Assembly: GCA_024641335.1 (NCBI GenBank)
Contig: JAHEDG010000016.1
Span: 1 to 41,261, forward strand
From: Candidatus Zixiibacteriota bacterium
GTDB lineage: Bacteria > Zixibacteria > MSB-5A5 > UBA10806
Direction: 5' to 3'
Length of the DNA stretch: 41,261 nucleotides
The notes beneath the pieces are model-generated. The model did not search any database, was not told where the DNA came from, and worked only from the letters and a program-made list of their open reading frames with translations. Below, piece by piece: positions 25,583 through 33,676 of this stretch; position 1 is the first letter of the stretch, and every line of letters starts with the position of its first letter. A program made the translations under genes and the position numbers.

Positions 25583-26650
25583 TTATAAAACCTTCATCTG
25601 TACAGTAGTACCGGTTTTGAGTCTAAGCCGCTTGTAGTAACCGAGCAGAGCGCTGTTCGATAATATGATCATAGAAGCGAAGTTAACCAGCCGGGTTACG
25701 TTTTGTCTATTCAACTTCACCGGCGGACCTGTCATGGTCACGACAGGATTTTTATTGATGAGAGCCAGAGTCTCCACAGCAAGTAAAACAGGAACCGCGA
25801 GAAACATCCTGACCCCCCTATAACGCCGGGGAATAAGAGTCGTATACTCGATAGCATCATCAAGATGTCCTATTGTCAGATCGACCAGGTGATTTACGAA
25901 TTCGGTAATGTCGGGGCTGTTGGAGCTATCCGCCAGAGATAATGGCGTCAGGCGATGTTTGGTGATGATATTCAGCGGCAGGAAGCAGAATCCCCGATCG
26001 CGATCTTCGGGAGTATCCTTTATAAGATTGACTTTCTGCAGAGCCAACCCGAAAGAGTTGCTCAGTTCTTTAATCTTTTCGGACCTGGAATCATCCATTT
26101 TGAAGTTGTTTATAAACAGCTCTGTCATCATATGGCCGACTGTTCCGGCGACATAGTAGCAGTATTTATCCCAATCCTGAATATCGGTAAGAACCGCGGG
26201 GGAACCGTCAACGGCCGGCTTTAGCTGCGAGTATTTAGCCATTCCTCCGGCCATTTCAGCGGCCCAGAAATAGATGATCTTCTTATGATCTGCCGGCAGC
26301 GATTCGAGGATCTCGAAAAGTTCCGCGGATTCGGCGAGAAGGCGGTGATCATCCCCCATCTCGGGATCCACCGAATCGTACAGGGCGGATATCTGATCCG
26401 GTCTTAAAGAAATGCCCCGCGCAGCTTCTTTCAAAAGAACATTGAGATGCAGAAGACGAATTTTCTTCTCATCGGAGCCAATATATGGAGAATCTTCCAG
26501 CGTATCGGCAACCCGGCACAAGAGGTATGAACAGTAAACGGAGTTTTTCAACGATTTTGGCAAGAAACCGATGGTAAGAGCGAATGTTCGGCTGACTTTG
26601 GGAATGAAATCTCTGATGAAATCGATTCCTTTTTCGGTTTTTTCATCCAT
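25583..26650 (-). CDS. squalene/phytoene synthase family protein, squalene-synthase-like
   Basis: A 355-residue head-to-head prenyl synthase likely to join two farnesyl diphosphates. VSRTFALTIGFLPKSL near residue 18 and RVADTLEDS near 48 form the first conserved and Asp-rich regions. YCYYVAGTVGHMMTELF is the conserved central helix, and LQKVNLIKDTPEDRDRG near 214 is the second Asp-rich region. These resemble the eukaryote-type squalene synthase more than HpnD or CrtB. A C-terminal hydrophobic segment may touch the membrane. Products could feed hopanoid or sterol synthesis, but no cyclase is in the window. The ATG is preceded by TTAAATTGAATCT without a ribosome-binding site. Confidence 0.87.
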   Translation of the reverse strand: MDEKTEKGIDFIRDFIPKVSRTFALTIGFLPKSLKNSVYCSYLLCRVADTLEDSPYIGSDEKKIRLLHLNVLLKEAARGISLRPDQISALYDSVDPEMGDDHRLLAESAELFEILESLPADHKKIIYFWAAEMAGGMAKYSQLKPAVDGSPAVLTDIQDWDKYCYYVAGTVGHMMTELFINNFKMDDSRSEKIKELSNSFGLALQKVNLIKDTPEDRDRGFCFLPLNIITKHRLTPLSLADSSNSPDITEFVNHLVDLTIGHLDDAIEYTTLIPRRYRGVRMFLAVPVLLAVETLALINKNPVVTMTGPPVKLNRQNVTRLVNFASMIILSNSALLGYYKRLRLKTGTTVQMKVL

Positions 26651-26787
26651 AGATTCAATTTAATGCCTTAACGGTCCGAAATTAAAGCGAAATTTCGTCA
26701 GATGAGCTATTTCTTTGCTATAGGCAGGAAAATAAACGCGGGAAAAAGGACGCTCGGTTAAATCTATCCGGGGATATTGAATGGCGG

Positions 26788-27930
26788 TTAGATCTTTTTA
26801 CCCGGCGGATTTTTCCGAGGATCACGTCCGTCGTCATGGCAGCCGGAGCAGACCGGTTTGTTCTCGAATTTTCGGTCGACATGGCAATCGGCGCATTCGA
26901 TCTCTATATGAATCTCGTCAAGCTGCAAGCCGACAACCGCATGGGCGAAGGTTTCCTGGTTCCAGCCGGCATGACAGCCGATACATTCTTTGTTCAGCTT
27001 TGAGATTCGCTTTCCTGTAGGATGGCAGGCCCGGCAATCTGCGCCGCGGTGAAATCGGCTGAGAGGCCAGCCGGTATCGGCATGAGAAAAGGCTGGTTTC
27101 TCTTTTTTATCATGGCATTTCGAACATTTGTGGGTACCATGGCAACCGGAGCAAATAGCGTGGACCTCTTCCTGGCTTTTCTTCAGTCTGGCCGGTTTTT
27201 GAAGATCGTGACAGAAAACGCAGTTTTCCTTTTGATGGCAATCGACACAACGAAGCCCGAACAGATCAATATGTTCCTTATGGTAAAAAGTAACCATCGG
27301 GCCGCGATCATACGGGGTATAGTAAACTCTCTTAACAGGCTCGGTAATCAGCGGGTGCGGTATACCGATAATGTCGGTTGGGTCTTTGACGTTTCCGGTA
27401 AGCGATTCTGCTCCGAGCGGAATATGGCATACGGCACAGGCCGTGCTATGACTCCATTCGCGGTGGCATGACAGGCATTGCCGATGATAAGCTCCTTTCA
27501 AGCTGGGCTGGCGAAGGTTGGCGGGATTGGCCTCTCCCCCATGACATTCGCCGCATGGAGGAATCCGTCCTTCCGGGCTGTAATGATGGCATTCAGCGCA
27601 GCCTTTATCCATATCCGACATCCTGGCATGGAGCTTATGATTGAAGCGCACCGGCCCGTATTCGTTGACCAGAATTTTCAGCAGCATAGAATCAGGGGCT
27701 TCTGTAACGGTATGTTTGGCATGTTCCTGAAGCATGAACAGACTTGGGCACGGCTTAAGACACAAGTTTTCCGCGGAAGGATTTTCGCAGGTGTGACATT
27801 CGCCGCAATCTAATGTTGTTTTTTTCGCTTCATCAGCGGACAAGCGGGAAACCCCCGATACAAAACCGACGGCCAAAATCAAAGGCAGAAAGAGTCCGAC
27901 GATCGCAGGGTTTTTGGATATTATCTTCAT
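26788..27930 (-). CDS. periplasmic multihaem cytochrome c with 13 CxxCH motifs
   Basis: A 380-residue exported cytochrome. After a signal peptide (about residues 1-29) I count 13 CxxCH haem-binding motifs, for example CGECH, CAECH, CLSCH, CVDCH, CSKCH, CRACH and CIGCH. Several are paired at short distance, as in class III cytochromes and HmcA. The first motif is followed by an extra Cys cluster without haem spacing (CENPSAENLCLKPC). It should take electrons from the membrane partner encoded upstream and pass them on in the periplasm. Its ATG overlaps the NrfD-like stop (ATGA). The final acceptor is unknown. Confidence 0.92.
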   Translation of the reverse strand: MKIISKNPAIVGLFLPLILAVGFVSGVSRLSADEAKKTTLDCGECHTCENPSAENLCLKPCPSLFMLQEHAKHTVTEAPDSMLLKILVNEYGPVRFNHKLHARMSDMDKGCAECHHYSPEGRIPPCGECHGGEANPANLRQPSLKGAYHRQCLSCHREWSHSTACAVCHIPLGAESLTGNVKDPTDIIGIPHPLITEPVKRVYYTPYDRGPMVTFYHKEHIDLFGLRCVDCHQKENCVFCHDLQKPARLKKSQEEVHAICSGCHGTHKCSKCHDKKEKPAFSHADTGWPLSRFHRGADCRACHPTGKRISKLNKECIGCHAGWNQETFAHAVVGLQLDEIHIEIECADCHVDRKFENKPVCSGCHDDGRDPRKNPPGKKI

Positions 27931-29183
27931 CTTCGCACCTCGACCAGACTACCCTCGGTTCGATCGACCAGGTTCGATCCGTCAGATGGGGGTACGGATA
28001 TTACCGGAAATATCATAACGATCGCTCTGTATACGAGTATCAATAGGGCGATCAGGCCGATGGTCACGGCAATTTCATAGATCGACGGCAGATATGGTTT
28101 CTCGGCATAGAGAGGATTATAAGCGACCAGGAACACGTTAATTCTGTTCATGGCCACGCCGAAAATCACCAGGGCGGAAGCGGCGAGCAATCCGCCGAAC
28201 GAATTTCTGATCCGGTCGTTAAGGAGCAATATTATCGGCAGAACCGCGCCCAGACCCAGCTCGATCAGGAAAACAAACGACTCGACGGAACCATCCAGCA
28301 AATACGGCCAGGCTCCTCTCAAGGTCAGATCGATGAATTTGGCTCCCAAATAGATTCCGAGGAAGAAGGGGATCATTTTGGCCAATGAGGACAGTATATC
28401 GATCTCGGGCTTCAGTTTGAATGACCTGGAAGCCAGAAGGGATTCGAAGATGACCATTGGGAATCCGACGGCTATGGCCGAAAGCAAAAAGAAAAGCGGA
28501 GAAACCGCGCTGTACCAGAGCGGATGCATTTTTGTCGGGGCGATGATCATCAGAGTGCCCAGGGATGATTGATGCAGGAATGACAGGACCACACCGGCGA
28601 TAATAAAAACAGAGATGAGCTTATTCAGCGTGGCGTCAGCGATGGAAAGCGATAACTCGATGATCTTATTCAGACCGGCGAGCGGCTTAGGCAGATCGAC
28701 TTTTCCTTTGAACCTCTCTACCACGATCGGGAGGAACTCTATATATAGAACGGTCAGGTAGATGGTGACGCACATGCCGACTTCGAACAGCACCGAGTTT
28801 CCCTGCCACATCGACGGCAGAACAGGATGCCATACGTTGTAATAACGTCCGAGATCAGCAAGCAGTCCTATGACCACGAAGGTATATCCCAGCATGGCGG
28901 TCAGAAGGGCGGGCCGCACCAAGCTATGGTATCTTTCTCGATGGAAAATATGAGCAAGCGCGGCTGTGGTGAACCCACCGGCCGCCAGGGCAACTCCGGT
29001 AGCGACGTCAATAGCAATCCAGATACCCCAGGGATATTGATCGTTGATATTGGCAATGGTCAGGCCGACGATCATTCGGTAAAAATAGGCCAGCATTCCA
29101 ATACCGGCAATGAGAGCCAGGATCCTGGCACCTCTGGTAAAGTAAACAGCTTTCACCGGCGCGGGGATTTGATGGTTATTCAT
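27927..29183 (-). CDS. NrfD/HybB-type quinol-interacting membrane subunit
   Basis: A 418-residue integral membrane protein of the NrfD/PsrC family with about nine or ten transmembrane helices. Landmarks are QYPWGIWIAIDVATGVALAAGG in the second helix region (typical WGxWI of HybB-like subunits, cited as position about 45-65) and LHQSSLGTLMIIAPTKMHPL, which matches HybB/HmcC proteins. It has no haem and binds menaquinol at the membrane face. I chose the ATG at 29183 (MNNHQIP), overlapping the Fe-S gene stop by eight bases; a longer frame to 29285 has a poor N-terminus. It is the middle gene of a three-gene respiratory operon. Confidence 0.9.
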   Translation of the reverse strand: MNNHQIPAPVKAVYFTRGARILALIAGIGMLAYFYRMIVGLTIANINDQYPWGIWIAIDVATGVALAAGGFTTAALAHIFHRERYHSLVRPALLTAMLGYTFVVIGLLADLGRYYNVWHPVLPSMWQGNSVLFEVGMCVTIYLTVLYIEFLPIVVERFKGKVDLPKPLAGLNKIIELSLSIADATLNKLISVFIIAGVVLSFLHQSSLGTLMIIAPTKMHPLWYSAVSPLFFLLSAIAVGFPMVIFESLLASRSFKLKPEIDILSSLAKMIPFFLGIYLGAKFIDLTLRGAWPYLLDGSVESFVFLIELGLGAVLPIILLLNDRIRNSFGGLLAASALVIFGVAMNRINVFLVAYNPLYAEKPYLPSIYEIAVTIGLIALLILVYRAIVMIFPVISVPPSDGSNLVDRTEGSLVEVRR

Positions 29184-30078
29184 GATTGTCCCCCTTTTCG
29201 GCCTGTTTTTCGCGGAAGGTATGCATGGCCAGCGCCAGAAGACCATAGAGGGCCAGAGGCGGCACAAAGGCTTTAAAAATGCCATGCTGAATACTTTCCG
29301 TAATTTCCGGTATCGGCTCGGATCCTATAACAGGAAGTTCTGTTTTTTCGAATTCGACTCCGGCGAGATACATCCAGCTTGTCCCTCCAGCTTCATATTC
29401 GCCGTAAACATGGCTGACATATTTTTCAGGATTTTGAATGATCCGGTTATGGGCAAGTTCGAGAAGGTCTCCACGTTTTCCGAATGTCAGAGCCTCGTTG
29501 GGACAGGCTTCGACGCAACCCGGTTTTTTGCCGTCTTTCAGCTTGTCGTAGCAGAATCCGCATTTACGGACCTGTGGGGTAAGGGGCTCGGCGTACTCAT
29601 AAGCGGGCACCTGGAACGGACAGGCTACCATGCAATAGCGGCAACCCATGCATTTCCAGGGATCATAAGTAACCGGTCCTTCGGTTTTTTTTTCCAGCGC
29701 CCCGACTATACAGGCGGAGACACAAGCCGGGTGATTGCAGTGCATGCACTGGACTTTGAGGTAATATGGATTGGCTGGATCAAGAGGTTTTTCGAACGTA
29801 TTAACAACGGTATATTTATCCGGTACGGGTCTTCGTTGATTTTCGAAAACCGATTTATCCTCGTATTCGCTCTTATCTCGAAAAGCAAGGCTGTTGGCCT
29901 GTTCGCAGCCCCATTCGCACTTGCGGCACCCGATGCAGATAGCGGTATCCACCAACACTCCGAAATTATCCGAAAATCGATGGTTTCCTCCATTCGCGCC
30001 GGCTTTGACCTCGCCGGCAAGCATAGAGGCAGAACCCGCTGTAACAATCTTGAAGAAATCTCTGCGGTCAAGTCCCAT
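29176..30078 (-). CDS. Tat-exported 4Fe-4S protein, HybA/HmcB-like
   Basis: A 300-residue periplasmic electron-transfer subunit. The N-terminus has a twin-arginine signal (LDRRDFFKIVTAGSASMLAG). Four cluster motifs follow: CIGCRKCEWGC, CMHCNHPACVSAC, CMGCRYCMVACP and CGFCYDK...CVEACP, each complete with four Cys. A C-terminal hydrophobic helix (VPPLALYGLLALAMHTF) anchors it to the membrane, as in HybA and HmcB. I chose the ATG at 30078 because it puts the RR motif at residues 5-6. It should shuttle electrons between the NrfD-like subunit and the multihaem cytochrome. No hydrogenase or molybdopterin catalytic subunit is adjacent. Confidence 0.93.
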   Translation of the reverse strand: MGLDRRDFFKIVTAGSASMLAGEVKAGANGGNHRFSDNFGVLVDTAICIGCRKCEWGCEQANSLAFRDKSEYEDKSVFENQRRPVPDKYTVVNTFEKPLDPANPYYLKVQCMHCNHPACVSACIVGALEKKTEGPVTYDPWKCMGCRYCMVACPFQVPAYEYAEPLTPQVRKCGFCYDKLKDGKKPGCVEACPNEALTFGKRGDLLELAHNRIIQNPEKYVSHVYGEYEAGGTSWMYLAGVEFEKTELPVIGSEPIPEITESIQHGIFKAFVPPLALYGLLALAMHTFREKQAEKGDNHE

Positions 30079-30209
30079 CGTCGAACCACCGCCTTTCAGG
30101 AAAAGCGCTCGAAGGCGCAATTCTCTTTGTGAATGATTTCACATTTCCTATTAGCAATTATCGTCATTTCCGGTTTCCGTCTTTAATTTATTTCATTCCC
30201 ACAAAGGGA

Positions 30210-30237
30210 ATAATGGATAGACTTAACCATTTGTCAA
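30210..30237 (-). promoter_or_regulatory. probable promoter of the respiratory operon
   Basis: On the minus strand a perfect TTGACA is followed after 16 bases by CATTAT. The predicted start near 30203 leaves a leader of about 125 bases before the Fe-S protein gene. Confidence 0.42.
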
Positions 30238-30335
30238 GAGAATTTTTTCACAAAGTATTTATAATCGAAAAACGGAATTCATTGGGGGAACAGGTCGATC
30301 CGACGGGTTTTATTTTTCCAAATAGGCATAGAAAC

Positions 30336-30365
30336 GGGCACTCCTGTAAATATAAGGAGCGCCCT
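30336..30365 (-). terminator. hairpin downstream of the aminotransferase gene
   Basis: On the minus strand GGGCGCTCCT pairs with AGGAGTGCCC across a short AT loop (nine Watson-Crick pairs and one G-T). The T-tract after it is weak (GTTTCT), so it may be a weak or factor-assisted terminator. Confidence 0.5.
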
Positions 30366-30392
30366 ATGATATTCAAGCCGCAGCCGAAGCTG

Positions 30393-31676
30393 TCAATCTA
30401 TCAGTACTTTTTCCAGCCTTTCGATCAGATATTCGATTTCCTGGTCATTAATGATGAGCGGCGGGGATATTCTGATGGTATGTCCGTGGCTGTCGTTGGC
30501 CAGGACGCCGAGTTCGAGGAGCATGCGGCAATATTTCATCGCGTCGCCGTTGTTGACTTCGATACCAATGAAAAGCCCTTTGCCTCTGACCTCTTTTACG
30601 TGGCTCGAACGGGCGGCGATTTCCTCGATTTTGGTTTTGAGGATTTTCCCTTTTTCCATGGCTTTTTCCGGCAATTTTTCGTCTATCAGGACATCGAGAG
30701 CGGCATGGCCGGCTACGCAGGCCAGCGGATATCCGCCATAGGTGGAACCGTCAGAACCGGGCTTAAAGGCCAGATCCATCATCTTGCCGTTGGTAACGAA
30801 GGCGGATAGAGGAATCAAGCCTCCGGAGATGGCTTTACCCAGAATCAAACCGTCGGGGATAACATTTTCATGCTGGAAACAGAAAATTTTGCCGGTTCGT
30901 CCCAGGCCGACCTGTATCTCGTCGAAAGTGAGGAACAGGTCATGCTTATCGGAGAGATCTCTCAGACCCCGCAGGAAACCGTCGGGCGGAATGTACATAC
31001 CGCCTTCGCCCTGCATAGGTTCGACCAGAATACCGCAGGTATTTTTGTTTATCGCTTTTTTCACGGCATCGACATCGCCGTACTCGACCGAGACGAATCC
31101 TGGTGTAAGCGGTCCGAAACCTTCCTTGTATTTTTTCGCTGACGAAAACGAGACCACCGTGATCATTCGTCCGTGGAAGTTGTTATTGAAGACGATAATC
31201 TCCTGTTTGCCATCCTCGATCCCCTTGGATTTCCAACCGTAGTAGCGCATCATTTTGATAGCTGTTTCGACCGATTCCACGCCACCGTTTTTGAGCAGCG
31301 ATTTATTTCCATTATCGCCGAATCTCTTCCCCAATTGGGGTACAAGAGAGGAGAGTTTTTTAACGAACAATCCCAGGGAATCGGTGAAAAGCACATTGGA
31401 TATAACCGACCCGTAACCGCCGTTTAAAGCATCGACGACCGCTTTGACTATCTTGGGGTGATGATGTCCCTGATTGGCGGCAGAGTATGCTGCCAGGCAA
31501 TCGAGATATTTATTGCCGGCCATATCATAGAGCCAGGCACCCTCTGTTTTTCGTACGACCAGATTCAATCGCTCGTAATGTTTAGCGCCAAATTGTCCCA
31601 TCGAGTCGAGTATATCGGCATCCGGGAAGTTCGTAAATCCTATCATTTTCGTATCCTTTATCGCCATGTCAGCCAT
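30393..31676 (-). CDS. class III aminotransferase, ornithine aminotransferase-like
   Basis: A 427-residue PLP enzyme of fold type I, class III. The N-terminal part resembles ornithine aminotransferase (EGAWLYDMAGNKYLDCLAAY, then SAANQGHHHPKI). The PLP-binding Lys is near residue 281 in LILGKAISGGLIP, and FDEIQVGLGRTG holds the Asp that contacts the pyridine ring. The phosphate-binding loop reads NGGVESVETAIK where NTGAEAVETA is common. It probably converts ornithine to glutamate semialdehyde, though acetylornithine or another omega-amino substrate is possible. AAGGAG precedes the ATG. It stands alone, so context does not settle the substrate. Confidence 0.85.
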   Translation of the reverse strand: MADMAIKDTKMIGFTNFPDADILDSMGQFGAKHYERLNLVVRKTEGAWLYDMAGNKYLDCLAAYSAANQGHHHPKIVKAVVDALNGGYGSVISNVLFTDSLGLFVKKLSSLVPQLGKRFGDNGNKSLLKNGGVESVETAIKMMRYYGWKSKGIEDGKQEIIVFNNNFHGRMITVVSFSSAKKYKEGFGPLTPGFVSVEYGDVDAVKKAINKNTCGILVEPMQGEGGMYIPPDGFLRGLRDLSDKHDLFLTFDEIQVGLGRTGKIFCFQHENVIPDGLILGKAISGGLIPLSAFVTNGKMMDLAFKPGSDGSTYGGYPLACVAGHAALDVLIDEKLPEKAMEKGKILKTKIEEIAARSSHVKEVRGKGLFIGIEVNNGDAMKYCRMLLELGVLANDSHGHTIRISPPLIINDQEIEYLIERLEKVLID

Positions 31677-31997
31677 ATTTATCTCCTTGTTTTCAAAAAT
31701 CTATATAACGTTTATCGGAACCAAAGGGAAATTTATAAAATGGACTATTAGAGTTGGCCGTTCAGGTATATTCGCCAGAGAATTTGGCGGACCATGCGGT
31801 TGTAAACTCCCTTATTTTCACGGATAAATTTCATAATCACAAGCTAATATTTCAGGCGCAGTTGTCAAGAAATATCGGAGTTTTGGGCAGATACTGTTGT
31901 TTCAGAAACGCTTGTTTGGTTACCACCGCGAGGAGAAGAATCCAGGGAAAAGCCTCGGCGCCGGGAATCAGGTCCCGGCGCCTCTGGCGGATCAGAT
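31677..31997. other. intergenic region upstream of the aminotransferase gene
   Basis: About 320 bases without a supported gene. It contains the terminator of the upstream secreted-protein gene at 31957-31982. A TTGACA on the minus strand near 31865 has no -10 box at a sensible distance, so no promoter is called. Confidence 0.5.
31957..31982 (-). terminator. terminator-like hairpin of the beta-propeller protein gene
   Basis: A ten-base-pair perfect stem GGCGCCGGGA / TCCCGGCGCC with a six-base loop, 15 bases after the stop. On the minus strand it is followed by GAGGCTTTT, a modest T-tract. Confidence 0.65.
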
Positions 31998-33263
31998 TTA
32001 TTTCAGTAGAAGCATCTTGTTAGTTTCGACAATGTTCCCAGCCCGGATTTTGTAGAAATAGACTCCGGTAGGAAGCATTCCGGCGTTCCAGGCTACCTGA
32101 TGATGCCCGGCATTCTGCTCGGCTTCAAGAAGCCTCTCTACTTTGTTGCCCAGGAGGTCATAGATATCGATAGTCACGCCGCAAGCCCTCGGCAGATCGT
32201 ACTGGATGGAAGTAACCGCGTTGAACGGATTGGGGTAGCTGTTAGACAAAGCGTGCCGGTTGGGAGTTTCGGGGGAGTCTTCATCGATTCCGACCTGCTC
32301 GCCGGAAACATAGAGTTCTATAAAGCGGGCGGAACCGGAGGACTGCTGTTCAATGATGGATCCGGAGCCCGGATCGATCTCAAAAACACCAGTGGAATTG
32401 GTTGCCAGCAAATTTCCGTTTTCCAATCTGTAAACGCCGCGACCGTAAGTTAAAGGGGTGGTTTCATGAATGGTACCGTCCAGATCGAAATCAGTGATCT
32501 GATTGTCGCTGAAAGAGGCGTTCAGGAAGGCTCCCGGCTCTTCCAGGTCCATTTGGATCTGTTCGGGGAAATCGACGTTAATAACTACTCCGGAGAATGT
32601 GCCGTCGACATTGTAAAGCCTGACATTATCGCTGGAGCCTTGAATATCGGCCAGAAGAGCTCGGCCGTCATCGAGGAAATAGATATCGAAAGAATCGCTG
32701 CCGTCGTTGATAAAATCGCCTACGCGATTATGAGGACCGCTGAATTCAGCGACATAATCGTCGCCGCTGGTTACATAGAGGCGGTCTCCTCTGAAATCGA
32801 TTCCCCTGATGTTATTCAGACCGTCGCTGGCGTCGGCATAGGTCGATATATATGTACCGGTGGTATCGAAAACGAATACGGCGTCCGCGGTTTGATCGGA
32901 AACATAGATATTGCCGTCAGGGCCCTTAATAGCGCAAATGGGAGTGCCGAAACCAGCGTAATAAGTAATAAAGAACCCCAGGAAGGTACCGTCAACCGGA
33001 TCGTACATGCCGACGCTATCATCGGTGGAGTTGGGGATCAGCAGGACTCTCTCTTCCAGTATGCTGCTGGTGGAGGGGGTTTTATCTCCGGGGGATATCA
33101 GAATATCAGAGGCCTGTCCGGCATTGTTAAATTCCAGTCCCTGCTCTTCACAGTTTCTGATGGAATTTTCATTGTCGGCCAGGACGTTCGCGGAGATTCC
33201 CGCGACAATTATGGCCATTACCGATAGAATCGCGATTAACCTTCCAATAGCATTTGATCTCAT
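31998..33263 (-). CDS. secreted beta-propeller-like protein with type-IX-like C-terminal sorting domain
   Basis: A 421-residue exported protein. The signal peptide lies in residues 1-30 (LIAILSVMAIIVAGISANVLA). Residues about 50-320 form repeated strand units with NHL-like words (GPDGNIYVSDQTADAVFVFD, GDRLYVTSGDDYVAEF, NGNLLATNSTGVFEID), pointing to a beta-propeller. The C-terminal 80 residues are a sorting domain: SNSYPNPFNAVTSIQYDLP, then TGVYFYKIRAG and the terminal KMLLLK. In the FCB group this domain targets proteins through type IX secretion, so it is probably surface-attached or released. I chose the ATG at 33263 with AAGGA upstream; another ATG lies at 33272. Confidence 0.85.
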   Translation of the reverse strand: MRSNAIGRLIAILSVMAIIVAGISANVLADNENSIRNCEEQGLEFNNAGQASDILISPGDKTPSTSSILEERVLLIPNSTDDSVGMYDPVDGTFLGFFITYYAGFGTPICAIKGPDGNIYVSDQTADAVFVFDTTGTYISTYADASDGLNNIRGIDFRGDRLYVTSGDDYVAEFSGPHNRVGDFINDGSDSFDIYFLDDGRALLADIQGSSDNVRLYNVDGTFSGVVINVDFPEQIQMDLEEPGAFLNASFSDNQITDFDLDGTIHETTPLTYGRGVYRLENGNLLATNSTGVFEIDPGSGSIIEQQSSGSARFIELYVSGEQVGIDEDSPETPNRHALSNSYPNPFNAVTSIQYDLPRACGVTIDIYDLLGNKVERLLEAEQNAGHHQVAWNAGMLPTGVYFYKIRAGNIVETNKMLLLK

Positions 33264-33272
33264 GATTACCAT

Positions 33273-33676
33273 CCTTTTTTAAAGGTTGTTTTGAATGCCA
33301 GGCCGCAAACGAACTCAATCTGACCAGTTCCCGGCATGGCGAAGCTGCAACTCTTCTCTATCGCCCTCGATTTAATCCGGCTAAATGGCGTTTTTTTTGA
33401 TTATCATCTCCTTGCACTAAAAGTTAAGAATTGTCATCTTTCTATTACATTAACAGTTTAGGACGATTATCAATTCCCTAAAATAGCCGAAATTTCAATT
33501 ATTCACCCTGAAACAGGGTTCACTCCGCAATCACCGAGATCGATTAGTATATGTAAAATACGCCATTCAAAGTAAAAGGCAAGTATTATTTACATCGACG
33601 CCCTGCACCAAACGGGGACATCGCCACAAACGTTTGAATTTCAACAAATTATAAACGAGAATGAAGTCCGTATACG
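33273..33676. other. long AT-rich leader region with hairpins
   Basis: No coding sequence is supported in these 404 bases. On the minus strand a weak promoter (TTGCCT, 16 bases, TATTTT; 33555-33582) would give a leader of about 285 bases. Within it are a small hairpin ACCCTG-TTT-CAGGGT (33505-33519) and a larger imperfect hairpin at 33297-33340 (GCCATGCC / GGCCTGGC with inner GAACT / AGTTC). I recognise no known riboswitch. Confidence 0.45.

Larger units (their letters stand above)
30079..30392. other. intergenic region upstream of the respiratory operon
   Basis: There is no coding sequence in this 314-base gap. It contains the respiratory-operon promoter (30210-30237) and the hairpin after the aminotransferase gene (30336-30365). 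Confidence 0.6.

Noticed and set aside
29182-30132. Long plus-strand frame of 316 codons opposite the Fe-S protein gene
   Set aside because: Antisense shadow of a gene with four complete cluster motifs; its translation has no coherent domain and no ribosome-binding site.
31861-31866. TTGACA on the minus strand upstream of the aminotransferase gene
   Set aside because: No TATAAT-like element at 16-18 bases; the nearest AT-rich hexamers are too close.
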